Source: Solirubrobacterales bacterium (GTDB lineage: Bacteria > Actinomycetota > Thermoleophilia > Solirubrobacterales > 70-9). From it: DNA of 64,000 bases. The stretch is taken from positions 62,001 through 126,000 of the forward strand of contig JAICSS010000004.1 in the NCBI GenBank assembly GCA_025936755.1, written 5' to 3'. Position 1 is the stretch's first letter. Every line of letters starts with the position of its first letter. Below, in pieces: positions 44,866-52,763 of this stretch. Both the position numbers and the translations under genes were made by a program. Below the pieces are notes generated by a model. That model was given only the letters and a program-made list of their open reading frames with translations, did no database searches and was not told the origin of the DNA.

Positions 44866-46449
44866 GTGGCCGGTCCAGTCAGTCGCGTCCTCTCCAGCAG
44901 CCAGCTCGCGACCCTGGCCCGGCACGGGGAAGAGCGGCGCGCGGAGGTCGGCGAGAAGCTGTTCGAGATCGGCGACGAGACCTACCCCTTCATCGCGATC
45001 CTCGAGGGCGAGGCGGCGGTGCTGGACGCGGCCGGGAACGAGATCGTCCGCCACGGGCCGTCGGGGTTCCTCGGCGAGATGAACCTGCTCTCCGGCCAGA
45101 CCGTCTTCCTCACCGCGGAGGCGACGAAGCCGATGCGCTACGTCGCGGTCGAGCGCGAAGAGCTGCGCAAGCTGCTGCTCGAGGACGCGCTGCTCTCCGA
45201 CGTCCTCCTCTCCGCCTTCGTCCAGCGGCGCGAACTGCTGCAACAGCGGCAGGGAATCGGGATCGGGATCGTCGGCCCGCGCGACTCGGCGCCGACGCGG
45301 CAGCTCGTCGACTTCGCGAAACGGCAGCGGCTGCCGTTCAGCTGGACCGACTCCGCCGACGACGCGGAGGCGGCGAGGGCGCTGGAGGGGCTGGAGCCGG
45401 GCGAGGTCCCCCTGGTGCGGCTGCCGGGCGGGGCCGAGCTGCACGCGCCGAGCGACGGCGAGCTTTCGCGGGCGCTGGGCATCGGCCTGGAGCTGGGAGC
45501 GCGCGAGGAGGTCGACCTGCTGGTGATCGGCGGCGGGCCGGCCGGTCTCGGCGCCGCCGTCTACGGCGCCTCCGAGGGGCTGGAGACGCTGGTCGTCGAG
45601 AGCACCGTGCTGGGAGGGCAGGCGGGAGCCTCGCGGCGGATCGAGAACTACCTCGGGTTCCCGGCCGGGATCACCGGCAGCGAGCTGACCAGCCGCGCCG
45701 TCACCCAGGCGCGCAAGTTCAATGCCCGCACGGCGACGCCCTACCGGGCGCGGGAGCTCGAGCCCGGCGACGGCCACCACCTCGTCCGGCTCGAGGAGGG
45801 CAACGAGATCGCCGCCCGCGCGGTGGTGATCGCGACCGGCGCCGAATACCGGAAGCTCCCGGTCGCGGACCTCGAACAGTACGAGGGCCTGAGCGTCTTC
45901 TACGCCGCCGGCCCGCCGGAGGCCCAGATCTGCGGCGGCCAGCGGGTCGCCGTCGTCGGCGGCGGCAACTCCGCCGCTCAGGCGGCGGTCTGGCTCGCCC
46001 GCGGCGGCGCCCTGGTCACGCTCCTGCACCGGCGCGCCGACCTGGCGGAGACGATGTCGAGCTACCTGCTCGACGAGCTCGACCGCTACGGGGTCAGCGT
46101 CCGCGACCGCAGCGAAATAACCGAGCTGCACGGCAGCGACGGCAGGCTCGAAGCGGTCACCCTCACCGACGGCGCCCGCCTTCCCTACTCGTTCCTCTTC
46201 CTCTTCCTCGGCGCCTCCCCCTGCACCGACTGGCTCGGCGACGCGGTCGACCGCGACGAGAAGGGCTTCATCCGCACCGGTCCCGAGATCGGCGCCGAGG
46301 GCCTGCTGGAGACCAGCGTCCCCCGTGTCTACGCCGCCGGCGACGTCCGCGCCAACTCGATCAAGCGCTGCGCCACGGCCGTCGGCGAGGGCGCCGCGGT
46401 GGTGCGATTCGTCCACGAGCAGCTGGCGCCGGCGACGCCGGCCCGCTGA
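44866..46449 (+). CDS. Cyclic-nucleotide-binding / thioredoxin-reductase-like fusion
   Basis: 527 residues in three parts. Residues about 8-125 are a cNMP-binding domain (FEIGDETYPFIAILEGEAAV, GPSGFLGEMNLLSGQTVFLT). Residues about 130-205 resemble a thioredoxin-like or response-like insert (GIGIVGPRDSAPTRQLVDFA). Residues about 212-520 are a two-dinucleotide-domain flavoenzyme: LLVIGGGPAGLGAAVYGASE (FAD), VAVVGGGNSAAQAAVWLARG (NADPH), VYAAGDVRANSIKRCATAVG. The redox CxxC of thioredoxin reductase is missing: its place reads YAAGPPEAQICGG with one Cys. Leaderless: TAGCCT lies 6 nt before GTG. A CpdA-like phosphodiesterase gene converges on it. Confidence 0.88.
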   Translation: MAGPVSRVLSSSQLATLARHGEERRAEVGEKLFEIGDETYPFIAILEGEAAVLDAAGNEIVRHGPSGFLGEMNLLSGQTVFLTAEATKPMRYVAVEREELRKLLLEDALLSDVLLSAFVQRRELLQQRQGIGIGIVGPRDSAPTRQLVDFAKRQRLPFSWTDSADDAEAARALEGLEPGEVPLVRLPGGAELHAPSDGELSRALGIGLELGAREEVDLLVIGGGPAGLGAAVYGASEGLETLVVESTVLGGQAGASRRIENYLGFPAGITGSELTSRAVTQARKFNARTATPYRARELEPGDGHHLVRLEEGNEIAARAVVIATGAEYRKLPVADLEQYEGLSVFYAAGPPEAQICGGQRVAVVGGGNSAAQAAVWLARGGALVTLLHRRADLAETMSSYLLDELDRYGVSVRDRSEITELHGSDGRLEAVTLTDGARLPYSFLFLFLGASPCTDWLGDAVDRDEKGFIRTGPEIGAEGLLETSVPRVYAAGDVRANSIKRCATAVGEGAAVVRFVHEQLAPATPAR

Positions 46450-46453
46450 GGAC

Positions 46454-47233
46454 TCAAGCGAGAAGCGGCACCGCCTGGATCTGCGAGGCCAGCTCGCCGC
46501 CGGCCCAGACGTGGATGGCAAAACCCGGCGGGTCGACCCAATCGATCTCGTCGCGGCGGTAGTTGGGACGGACCTGGAGGTAGGTGCTGGGGGCGGCGAG
46601 GACGGGGCAGCCGCTCAGGGTCGAGGCGGCGATGCGGTGCAGATGGCCGCCGACGATCGCCCTCAGTTGCGGGTGCCGCGCGACCACCTCGCCGAGCGCC
46701 TCGCGGTCGCCGCGCTCGAGGTTGATCGCGTCCCACTCGGCGATCCCCGTGGCCAGGGGCGGATGGTGCAGCGCCAGGATCGCCGGTTGGGAGGGCTGGG
46801 CCGACAGCTCCCGGTCCAGCCAGGCGAGCCGCTCCGCGTCATAGCTCCCGGGGTCGCGGCCGGGGACGTTCGAGTCGAAGATGACCAGCCGCAGCTCGCC
46901 GACGCCGACGGAGTAGTCGACCGGCTCATCCCGCTCGCCCGGCAGGTCGAAGGCCGCCCGGATCCGCCCCCGGTCGTCGTGATTGCCCGGCAGCACGTGG
47001 AGCGGCGCCCCGAGGCGCGCCAGCATCTCCCGCGCGACCCGGTAATTCGCCTCGGCGCCGTCGTCGGTCAGGTCCCCGGAGACGAGCACGGCGTCGGGCC
47101 GGTTCGGCAACGCCCGCACCGCCTCGATCACCGCTTCGAGCCGCGGGACCGGGTCGACCCCGTTCTCGTTACCGCCGATGTGGAGGTCGCTGAGTTGGAC
47201 CAGGAGGACGGGACCGGTCATCGCTCGCGACAT
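46454..47233 (-). CDS. CpdA-like cyclic nucleotide phosphodiesterase
   Basis: 259 residues, class III metallophosphoesterase: VQLSDLHIGG (DxH), VLVSGDLTDDG (GD), VLPGNHDDRGRIR (GNHD), ALHHPPLATGI and IVGGHLHRIAA (GHLH). The order and spacing resemble CpdA/Rv0805, which hydrolyse 3',5'-cAMP, though many relatives have other substrates. A second ATG at 47221 is an alternative start. The 5' end overlaps the upstream antitoxin gene by about 65 bp, and the 3' end faces the cNMP-binding flavoenzyme with a 4-bp gap. Confidence 0.87.
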   Translation of the reverse strand: MSRAMTGPVLLVQLSDLHIGGNENGVDPVPRLEAVIEAVRALPNRPDAVLVSGDLTDDGAEANYRVAREMLARLGAPLHVLPGNHDDRGRIRAAFDLPGERDEPVDYSVGVGELRLVIFDSNVPGRDPGSYDAERLAWLDRELSAQPSQPAILALHHPPLATGIAEWDAINLERGDREALGEVVARHPQLRAIVGGHLHRIAASTLSGCPVLAAPSTYLQVRPNYRRDEIDWVDPPGFAIHVWAGGELASQIQAVPLLA

Positions 47234-47393
47234 CCTGCCCTAGAGGAGGAATCGCCACAGCCTTGCCCTGCCGGATGAGCTCCTCGACATCCCATCCTTC
47301 CTCCGCCTCCCGAACGAGCTCTTCGATCAACTCGTCGGTGATCGGCTCGCCTTCGATGGTTTCTCCGTAACTCCGCTTCGGCTCCATGCTCAT
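47169..47393 (-). CDS. Putative antitoxin (ribbon-helix-helix-like)
   Basis: 74 residues beginning MSMEPKRSYGETIEGEPITD, then ELIEELVREAEEGWDVEELI. The pattern G(x)PITDELIEEL...AEEG(Y/W)DVEE resembles short proteins that I recall paired with small toxins in actinobacteria. Its ATG overlaps the stop of the gene upstream (ATGA), and its last 20 residues lie over the start of the phosphodiesterase gene. Antitoxin function is inferred from the pairing. Confidence 0.65.
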   Translation of the reverse strand: MSMEPKRSYGETIEGEPITDELIEELVREAEEGWDVEELIRQGKAVAIPPLGQDVASDDRSRPPGPTQRPPHRR

Positions 47394-47650
47394 TCCCTTG
47401 GCAGCAGGTTGGCATATCCGGGCCGCATCTTCATTCCGTGAATCGCTAGCTCAGATTCATCCGGTTGAAGAACCGTGAGCACCTCTAACAAGGCGGCGTT
47501 CCGCGCAGGCCCGAGGTAGAGGCGAGCCCCATCCTCTCGCGAGATGACGCGGACCGGATATCTCATTGCGTGTTCGATATCGGGAGCGGGGACCCCGTGT
47601 TTCAAAGCTGCTCGATGAACCCGCCGCAACTTCACGACGCGGAAAGTCAC
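47390..47650 (-). CDS. Putative toxin of a type II toxin-antitoxin pair
   Basis: 86 residues: RVHRAALKHGVPAPDIEHAM, then RLYLGPARNAALLEVLTVLQ and SELAIHGMKMRPGYANLLP. The Arg/His-rich, RelE/BrnT-like small-protein look with a terminal H-x-M-x-MR motif matches toxins next to the G-x-PITDELIEEL antitoxins. The GTG start overlaps the stop of the TadG-like gene (GTGA), so the pair is tied to the upstream operon. RNase activity is a guess. Confidence 0.65.
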   Translation of the reverse strand: MTFRVVKLRRVHRAALKHGVPAPDIEHAMRYPVRVISREDGARLYLGPARNAALLEVLTVLQPDESELAIHGMKMRPGYANLLPRE

Positions 47651-48990
47651 GCCACCAACCGCACTTCGAAGCTCGGCATCGAGATTGCGCCGGCGCCGCC
47701 GATCAGGGCGAGGATGCGGGTGACGTAGGCCTGGGTCTCGGGGTAGGGCGGGATGCAGCGGCAGGCTTCGACCGGGGCGGGGCCGGCGTTGTAGGCGGCG
47801 AGGGCCAGTTCGGGGGAGCCGAAGTGGCGCAGGAGGTCTGACATCAGGTGGGCCTCGGCGTCGATGGCGGCGACTGGGTCGTAGGGGTTGGCGAGGCCGT
47901 AGGCGGCCGCGGTCGAGGGCATGAACTGGGCGATGCCCTGGGCGCCGGCGGGCGACCCGGCGTCGGGATCGAAACCGGACTCGGCCATCAGCTGCCCCGC
48001 CATCAGCGCCGGCGGCACCTGCCAGCGAGCGGCCGAGCGGAGGATCGGACCGCGGTACCGGGCGGGGACGAAGGAGGGAAGGCCGGTGGAGGTGGCGGCG
48101 ACGGTGGCCCCTCCCCCGCCCGTGCCCGCGGACACGGCTTCTCCGGCCGGCGAACAAGGCGCCGGGCCGTTCGCCAGACCCCAGTGCCACGGCTCCCACT
48201 CGTACCGCTGGGCGAAGCCGAAGCGGCTGGCGTTGCCCGCGAGCCAGCCATAGGCGGAGGCCGGGCCGAGGTCGAGCTCGGTCGCGCAGCGGTGCAGCGA
48301 GTGGCCGGGCGGGGCTACCCAGGTCGGGTCGGGATGGGCGGCGAAGAGTTCTGCCTGTTCGGCGTCGGAACGGAAGCCGGAGACGACCATGAGCACGACG
48401 CCGTCGGCGCGAGCCGCCGCGGCCATCCGGTCGTAGGCGGCCGCCACGTCGGGGCGCATCCCCTCGCCGTCGCGAAATACGAGCGGTCCGCTGTAGCCGC
48501 CACCGGTCGCGATCCCGGTGGCGCCCGAGCCGGCGGCTCCGTACGGCGCGGCGGCTTCGGCCAGGGCGGAGGCCTCGACCCGGTGTCCGTCGCTCTCCCT
48601 CAACCGGGCGACGATCGTCGCCTTGGCACGCAGCGGAGCGAACGAACCGGCGTCGGGAAAGCGGAGGGCGACCCGCGCCGGGTCCACGCCGTTCTCTCGT
48701 GCCACGTCGAGCGCCGCCGCCCGCGCCCGCGCCAGGTAGAGGGACTTGTCGACGTGCCCGGGGTTCGGGCTGCCATCGGCCAGCCGCGGCGGCGACAGCA
48801 GGCGCGGCAGGTCGTCGCGCATCGAGCGCACCGCCGAGATCGCGACCAGGTCGGCGGCGCGCTGCGCCCGGCCCTTGCCGGTGACCGCCCCGGCGATCGC
48901 CACCAGCGCCAGCGCCGCCGCAATCAGGGCCAAGGATCCGCCGAGGGCGAGGATCAGGGCCTGCCCGGACTCGCCGCGGGCCCGCTTCAT
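47647..48990 (-). CDS. TadG-like / VanY peptidase / lytic transglycosylase fusion
   Basis: 447 residues in three parts. Residues about 1-150 are TadG-like: MKRARGESGQALILALGGSL with one membrane helix, then RAQRAADLVAISAVRSM. Residues about 170-265 are a VanY-type D,D-carboxypeptidase (RPDVAAAYDRMAAAARADGV, SGFRSDAEQAELF, PGHSLHRCATELDLGP, WEPWHWGL with zinc-binding His/Asp/His). Residues about 305-430 are an SLT transglycosylase (PPALMAGQLMAESGFDPDA, catalytic Glu; GAQGIAQFMPSTAAAYG; ALAAYNAGP). Such a protein would be exported and cut both peptide and glycan of the wall. It is the last gene of the Tad-like operon. Confidence 0.88.
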   Translation of the reverse strand: MKRARGESGQALILALGGSLALIAAALALVAIAGAVTGKGRAQRAADLVAISAVRSMRDDLPRLLSPPRLADGSPNPGHVDKSLYLARARAAALDVARENGVDPARVALRFPDAGSFAPLRAKATIVARLRESDGHRVEASALAEAAAPYGAAGSGATGIATGGGYSGPLVFRDGEGMRPDVAAAYDRMAAAARADGVVLMVVSGFRSDAEQAELFAAHPDPTWVAPPGHSLHRCATELDLGPASAYGWLAGNASRFGFAQRYEWEPWHWGLANGPAPCSPAGEAVSAGTGGGGATVAATSTGLPSFVPARYRGPILRSAARWQVPPALMAGQLMAESGFDPDAGSPAGAQGIAQFMPSTAAAYGLANPYDPVAAIDAEAHLMSDLLRHFGSPELALAAYNAGPAPVEACRCIPPYPETQAYVTRILALIGGAGAISMPSFEVRLVA

Positions 48991-49652
48991 CGCGGCGGCC
49001 CGCAGAGGCGCCGCACCAGCCGCTCGGGCAGACCCCCGGACCCACCCGCCGGCAGGACCCCGAACAGCGCCCGGCGCTCGGCGACCCAGTTGAGGCGGCG
49101 CTTGAGGACCCCGACCGCGAGCCCGCTGTCGATCAGGTCCCGCGCCAGCAGGGCCACCAAGGGGCGGTCGTCGCGCAGATTCGCCCGCAGGAGGACGCCC
49201 GACGGCCGCGGGTCCGGGACGGCGAGCGCCGACTGCAGCAGCCGTGGCGGAACGTGCAGCACCGTCAGCCCGTCGCGCGCGACCGTCGCCGCCGCCGCGA
49301 CGACCTCCAAGCCCTCGACCTCCGGCGGGACCGCCAGCTGGCACACCTGACCGCGAGCGGCAACACGGTGCTCGGGCAGGTGGGCCGCCAGGCGCTCCTC
49401 CAGCTTCTGAGCGGCCGCCGAGGCGACCAGCGTCGGACGCGGCGTCCTGCCGCCGACGTCGACCAGCAGCGTCGCCACCTCGACTTCGGCGCGAGCGCAG
49501 GCGAGCGCCGCCGCAGCCCCACGGGAGCCGTCCGCTTCGCCGACCGCGCTGACGACGAGGACCCTCCCCTTCGCCAGCGGGTTGACGAAGCTCGACTTCT
49601 GCTCCGGTGGAGAGCGATCGAAACGCGTGCCTGGCGAACTGAGGACGCTCAT
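48987..49652 (-). CDS. Unknown protein in Tad-like operon
   Basis: 221 residues, unrecognised. RVLVVSAVGEADGSRGAAAA, then EVATLLVDVGGRTPRP, resembles the first strands of a MinD/CpaE-type fold, but no Walker A lysine is seen. It has no signal peptide or membrane helix, so it is probably cytoplasmic. It overlaps its neighbours by 4 bp on each side, which argues for a role with the TadE/TadG-like proteins. CpaE-like positioning of the machinery is speculation. Confidence 0.7.
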   Translation of the reverse strand: MSVLSSPGTRFDRSPPEQKSSFVNPLAKGRVLVVSAVGEADGSRGAAAALACARAEVEVATLLVDVGGRTPRPTLVASAAAQKLEERLAAHLPEHRVAARGQVCQLAVPPEVEGLEVVAAAATVARDGLTVLHVPPRLLQSALAVPDPRPSGVLLRANLRDDRPLVALLARDLIDSGLAVGVLKRRLNWVAERRALFGVLPAGGSGGLPERLVRRLCGPPR

Positions 49653-49978
49653 CGGGCCGGCCTCGCCGCGGCGCTGCTGCTGACGGTGAGGCGCTCGGCG
49701 ATCGCGTCGATCGGCGACGGCGGCCGCAGGCGCACCTCGACCTCGTCGCCCTCGACCGCCACCGACACGTCGTCTCCGGCCCAGCCCGGCAACGCCTCGC
49801 GAGCGGCCTCCGCCGCCGACCCGCCCGAGGCAAGCGCCAGCGCCCCGGCCTCGGCCGCCCCGTCGGCGAGCGTCATCGCGTATCCCGCCGCCAGCAGCTG
49901 CAGCGCCACCAGGGCCGCCAGCAGCAGGGCCGGCAGCGCCGCGACCAGCTCCACCGTCGCCTGCCCGCGCTCACCCAT
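49649..49978 (-). CDS. TadE-like pilus-assembly protein 1
   Basis: 109 residues: MGERGQATVELVAALPALLL opens the typical TadE segment (E near residue 10, hydrophobic helix about 11-32), followed by an Ala-rich domain and WAGDDVSVAVEGDEVEVRLR. TadE-like proteins are minor pseudopilin-like components of Flp/Tad pili and related secretion systems. ATG 49978 is used because the family block starts there. It overlaps the second TadE-like gene by 8 bp. Confidence 0.82.
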   Translation of the reverse strand: MGERGQATVELVAALPALLLAALVALQLLAAGYAMTLADGAAEAGALALASGGSAAEAAREALPGWAGDDVSVAVEGDEVEVRLRPPSPIDAIAERLTVSSSAAARPAR

Positions 49979-50324
49979 CGCCCGGCTCCAGCGCGCTCTT
50001 CGCCTCCACCCGCAGCGGCGGCAGCGAGGGAAGCAGGCGCGGCACCTCGACCCGCACCCCCACCCCATCCTCCTCCACCACCTTCGCCCCGGCGCGCATC
50101 GCAGGCGGGAGCGCCGAGCGGGCCGCGTCGGAGGCGTCCCCGCCGACCAGCGCCGCCCGCGCTCCCGCCCGCGCGGCCACGCCCGCCGACCAGAAGGCCT
50201 GGCCGGCTAGCGCGATCTGCGCCGCCGCCAGGACCGCGAGCAGCAGGAACGGGACCGCCGCGACCAGCTCGACCGACGCGGTCCCCTCCTCCCCGTGCGC
50301 TGCTTCCCCGGCTCCTGACGGCAT
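49971..50324 (-). CDS. TadE-like pilus-assembly protein 2
   Basis: 117 residues: HGEEGTASVELVAAVPFLLL, helix about 20-40, then AFWSAGVAARAGARAALVGG and a strand-rich end (VVEEDGVGVRVEVPRLLPSL). It is the first gene of the four-gene operon. The ATG 50324 is preferred to 50399 because the family motif follows closely. The ATPase and inner-membrane proteins of a Tad system (CpaF, TadB, TadC) are not in the window. Confidence 0.8.
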   Translation of the reverse strand: MPSGAGEAAHGEEGTASVELVAAVPFLLLAVLAAAQIALAGQAFWSAGVAARAGARAALVGGDASDAARSALPPAMRAGAKVVEEDGVGVRVEVPRLLPSLPPLRVEAKSALEPGDG

Positions 50325-50414
50325 GCGCCAACCGTGCCGAGGCAAAGCGCACGCGTGGTGCGCAGATCGCAAATTCTTCGACTCGACTTGCGGGCGCACT
50401 CGTAAACTGAGGGC

Positions 50415-50768
50415 ATGCGAGCCGCTCGCAACGTCGCGATCATCATGGTGCTGGCCCTGATCGTCGCCTTCCTCCCCCGTGGCGACAACTTCGCTGAAGC
50501 GCTGATGACCGCGCTGACGCTGGGCCTGCTCGCCGGGATCGCCTGGATGCTCTACACCTTCAGCCGCGAAAACCAGCTGACCCTGGCGACCCTCACCGAC
50601 GGCCGCCGCGCGATCCTCTACGGCGCCTTCGGCCTGATCGCCCTGCTGATCGCCGGCAGCGACAAGATGACCTCGACCGGCGGCGGCACCCTGCTCTGGA
50701 TCGTCCTCCTCGCCATTGCGGTAGCGGGAATCTGGCGAGTCTGGATGGACGCCAACACTCTCAGCTGA
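50415..50768 (+). CDS. Small membrane protein, three helices
   Basis: 117 residues with membrane helices at about 7-25, 30-48 and 66-107 (two close helices, AILYGAFGLIALLIAGSDKM and GTLLWIVLLAIAVAGIWRVW). No family is recognised. It is divergent from the TadE-like operon. Leaderless: TAAACT (50403-50408) lies 6 nt before the ATG. Confidence 0.75.
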   Translation: MRAARNVAIIMVLALIVAFLPRGDNFAEALMTALTLGLLAGIAWMLYTFSRENQLTLATLTDGRRAILYGAFGLIALLIAGSDKMTSTGGGTLLWIVLLAIAVAGIWRVWMDANTLS

Positions 50769-50784
50769 TCAAGAGGACGACCCC

Positions 50785-51024
50785 CTACTTGTGGGTCATC
50801 ACGACGATGCCGGTGACGACCGCGGCGGCCACGCAGAGCAGCGCCGCCGCGCCGACCAGGGCCGCGGCGGTCGCGGCCACCGGCCGTTCGCTGCGACTCA
50901 GCTCGGCGAACTGACCCGCGCCCCAGATCCCCAGCGAGAAGAGGAAGGTGACCCCGATGCCGGCGATCACCGAGGCGGCGATCGTCTGCAGCAGTTCGTC
51001 GGTGTGGACGATCGTCGCGATCAT
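50785..51024 (-). CDS. Small membrane protein coupled to pit
   Basis: 79 residues with two membrane helices (about 17-37, SVIAGIGVTFLFSLGIWGAG, and about 51-75). Its start overlaps the stop of the phosphate transporter gene (ATGA), so the two are translated together. It may be a small accessory of the transporter. No family is recognised. Confidence 0.75.
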   Translation of the reverse strand: MIATIVHTDELLQTIAASVIAGIGVTFLFSLGIWGAGQFAELSRSERPVAATAAALVGAAALLCVAAAVVTGIVVMTHK

Positions 51025-52124
51025 CCGCCGGCCGCCGTGACCGGGGCGCCGCGCTGGGCCCGCCGCGCAAAGGCGGCGGCGACGAGCGAGAGCGCCATCA
51101 GCGTGACCAGGACCGGCCCCAGGGCGCCGGTCCCGAAGATCCGCGTGAAGCCGTAGGTGAGGCCGCCGATCGCGGCCGCCGCCGGCAGCGTCAGCAGCCA
51201 GGCGACGAAGATGTTGCCGGCGACGCCCCAGCGCACCGCCGAGAGCCGCTTGCCCGCCCCCGCGCCCATGACGCCGCCGTTGATCACGTGGGTGGTCGAG
51301 AGCGGAAAGCCGAAGTGGGTCGAGGCGAGGATCACCGCCGCGCCGGCGCCCTGGGCCGAGAACCCCTGCGCCGGGTCCATCTTGATGATCCGGGTGCCCG
51401 TCGTCTTGATGATCCGCCAGCCGCCGCTGTAGGTGCCGAGGGCGATCGCGGTCGCCGAGGAGGCGATCACCCAGAACGGCGGGTCGGCTTCGGCGCCGAG
51501 GGTGCCGTTGGCGATCAGCGCGAGGGTGATGATGCCCATCGTCTTCTGGGCGTCGTTGGTGCCGTGGGCCAGCGCCAGCAGCCCGCCGGAGACGATCTGC
51601 CCGTAGCGGTAGCCGCGGCTGACGATCCCGGGTCGCTGCCTCCCCACCACCCGGTAGGAGATCCCGATCGCGGCGCCGGCGACGAGGAAGGCGAGGATCG
51701 GGGCGACGACGGCGGGGATCAGGACCTTGCCGACCAGGCCTTCGGCGAGCACCGCTTCGAAGCCGGCCGCCGCGACGGCGGAGCCGACGACGCCGCCGAT
51801 CAGCGCGTGCGAGGAGCTCGACGGGAGGCCGAAGTACCAGGTGATCAGGTTCCAGGCGATCGCCCCGATCAGCCCGGCGAAGACGATCGTCGGCGTGATC
51901 ACGTCGGCGTCGACGACGTCCTTGGCGACGGTGGCGGCGACGCTGATCGAGATGAAGGCGCCGACGAAGTTGAGCAGCGAGGCGAACCCGATCGCCACCG
52001 AGGGCCGCGCCGCCCCGGTCGAGATCGAGGTGGCGACGACGTTGGCGGTGTCGTGGAAGCCGTTGGTGAAGTCGAACGCCAGCGCCGTGCCGACGACGAT
52101 GACGAGGATTACGTCGGAGGACAC
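51021..52124 (-). CDS. pit: Low-affinity phosphate transporter, Pit family
   Basis: 367 residues, about ten membrane helices. The two family repeats are visible: FDFTNGFHDTANVVATSIST near the N-terminus and LALAHGTNDAQKTMGIITLA in the centre, plus GLPSSSSHALIGGVVGS and FGFPLSTTHVINGGVMGAGA. Pit proteins import metal-phosphate complexes with protons. The DUF47 protein encoded 3 bp upstream is its usual partner. It belongs to the phosphate gene block that runs to 62 kb. Confidence 0.94.
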   Translation of the reverse strand: MSSDVILVIVVGTALAFDFTNGFHDTANVVATSISTGAARPSVAIGFASLLNFVGAFISISVAATVAKDVVDADVITPTIVFAGLIGAIAWNLITWYFGLPSSSSHALIGGVVGSAVAAAGFEAVLAEGLVGKVLIPAVVAPILAFLVAGAAIGISYRVVGRQRPGIVSRGYRYGQIVSGGLLALAHGTNDAQKTMGIITLALIANGTLGAEADPPFWVIASSATAIALGTYSGGWRIIKTTGTRIIKMDPAQGFSAQGAGAAVILASTHFGFPLSTTHVINGGVMGAGAGKRLSAVRWGVAGNIFVAWLLTLPAAAAIGGLTYGFTRIFGTGALGPVLVTLMALSLVAAAFARRAQRGAPVTAAGG

Positions 52125-52127
52125 GGC

Positions 52128-52748
52128 CTAGCTGTTCTTGATCACGATGCCCTCGATGATCTGGGCGGCGGTCTCGGTCGCGTCGATCGCCTCCTCGAGC
52201 ACCGCGAACATGTCCTTCCAGCGGATCACGACCATCGGGTCGATGCCGTTGGAGAAGAGCGAGGCGACGGCGTCGCGGGAGATCCGGTCGCCGTCGTTCT
52301 CGAGCCGGTGGATCTCGATCCAGTACTTGTCGAGGTCCTTGAACGAGGGCAGGTTCTCCAGCCCCATCGCCAGCTGCTCGCAGGAGGCGACGAGGACTTT
52401 GGTCAGCGCCTGCGCCTGCTCCATCGGCGCCTCGATCTTGTAGAGGCCGAGGAAGTCGGCGGCCTCCTCGGTGAAGTCGACGATGTCGTCCATCTGGGTC
52501 GCCAGCGCATAGATGTCCTCGCGGTCGATCGGGGTGACGAAGGTCGAGTTGAGGCGTTTGACGATCTCGTGGGTGATCCGGTCGCCCTCCTGCTCGGCGA
52601 TCACGATCTCCCGCGAGAGGCCCTCGCTCTCGGGCCAGGTGTGCATCATCTCGTCGAGCAGCTTCGCCGCCCGCACGGAGTTCTGACCCGCCTGGATGAA
52701 GAGGTCGAAGAAGGTCCTATCGCGAGGGAGGAGCGAGAAGCGCGCCAC
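52128..52748 (-). CDS. DUF47 (PhoU-like) Pit accessory protein
   Basis: 206 residues, all-helical: PRDRTFFDLFIQAGQNSVRA, then ADEQEGDRITHEIVKRLNST-like E-x3-D-x3 metal clusters (EQEGDRITHEI, LENDGDRISRDAV) and DREDIYALATQMDDIVDFTE. DUF47 proteins resemble PhoU, bind metals and are thought to regulate Pit transporters. It lies directly before pit. Confidence 0.92.
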   Translation of the reverse strand: MARFSLLPRDRTFFDLFIQAGQNSVRAAKLLDEMMHTWPESEGLSREIVIAEQEGDRITHEIVKRLNSTFVTPIDREDIYALATQMDDIVDFTEEAADFLGLYKIEAPMEQAQALTKVLVASCEQLAMGLENLPSFKDLDKYWIEIHRLENDGDRISRDAVASLFSNGIDPMVVIRWKDMFAVLEEAIDATETAAQIIEGIVIKNS

Positions 52749-52763
52749 TTCCCCGCATCCTAG

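Noticed and set aside
44712-46562. 616-codon plus-strand frame overlapping the flavoenzyme
   Set aside because: Arg-rich shadow in another frame of the real gene at 44866-46449.
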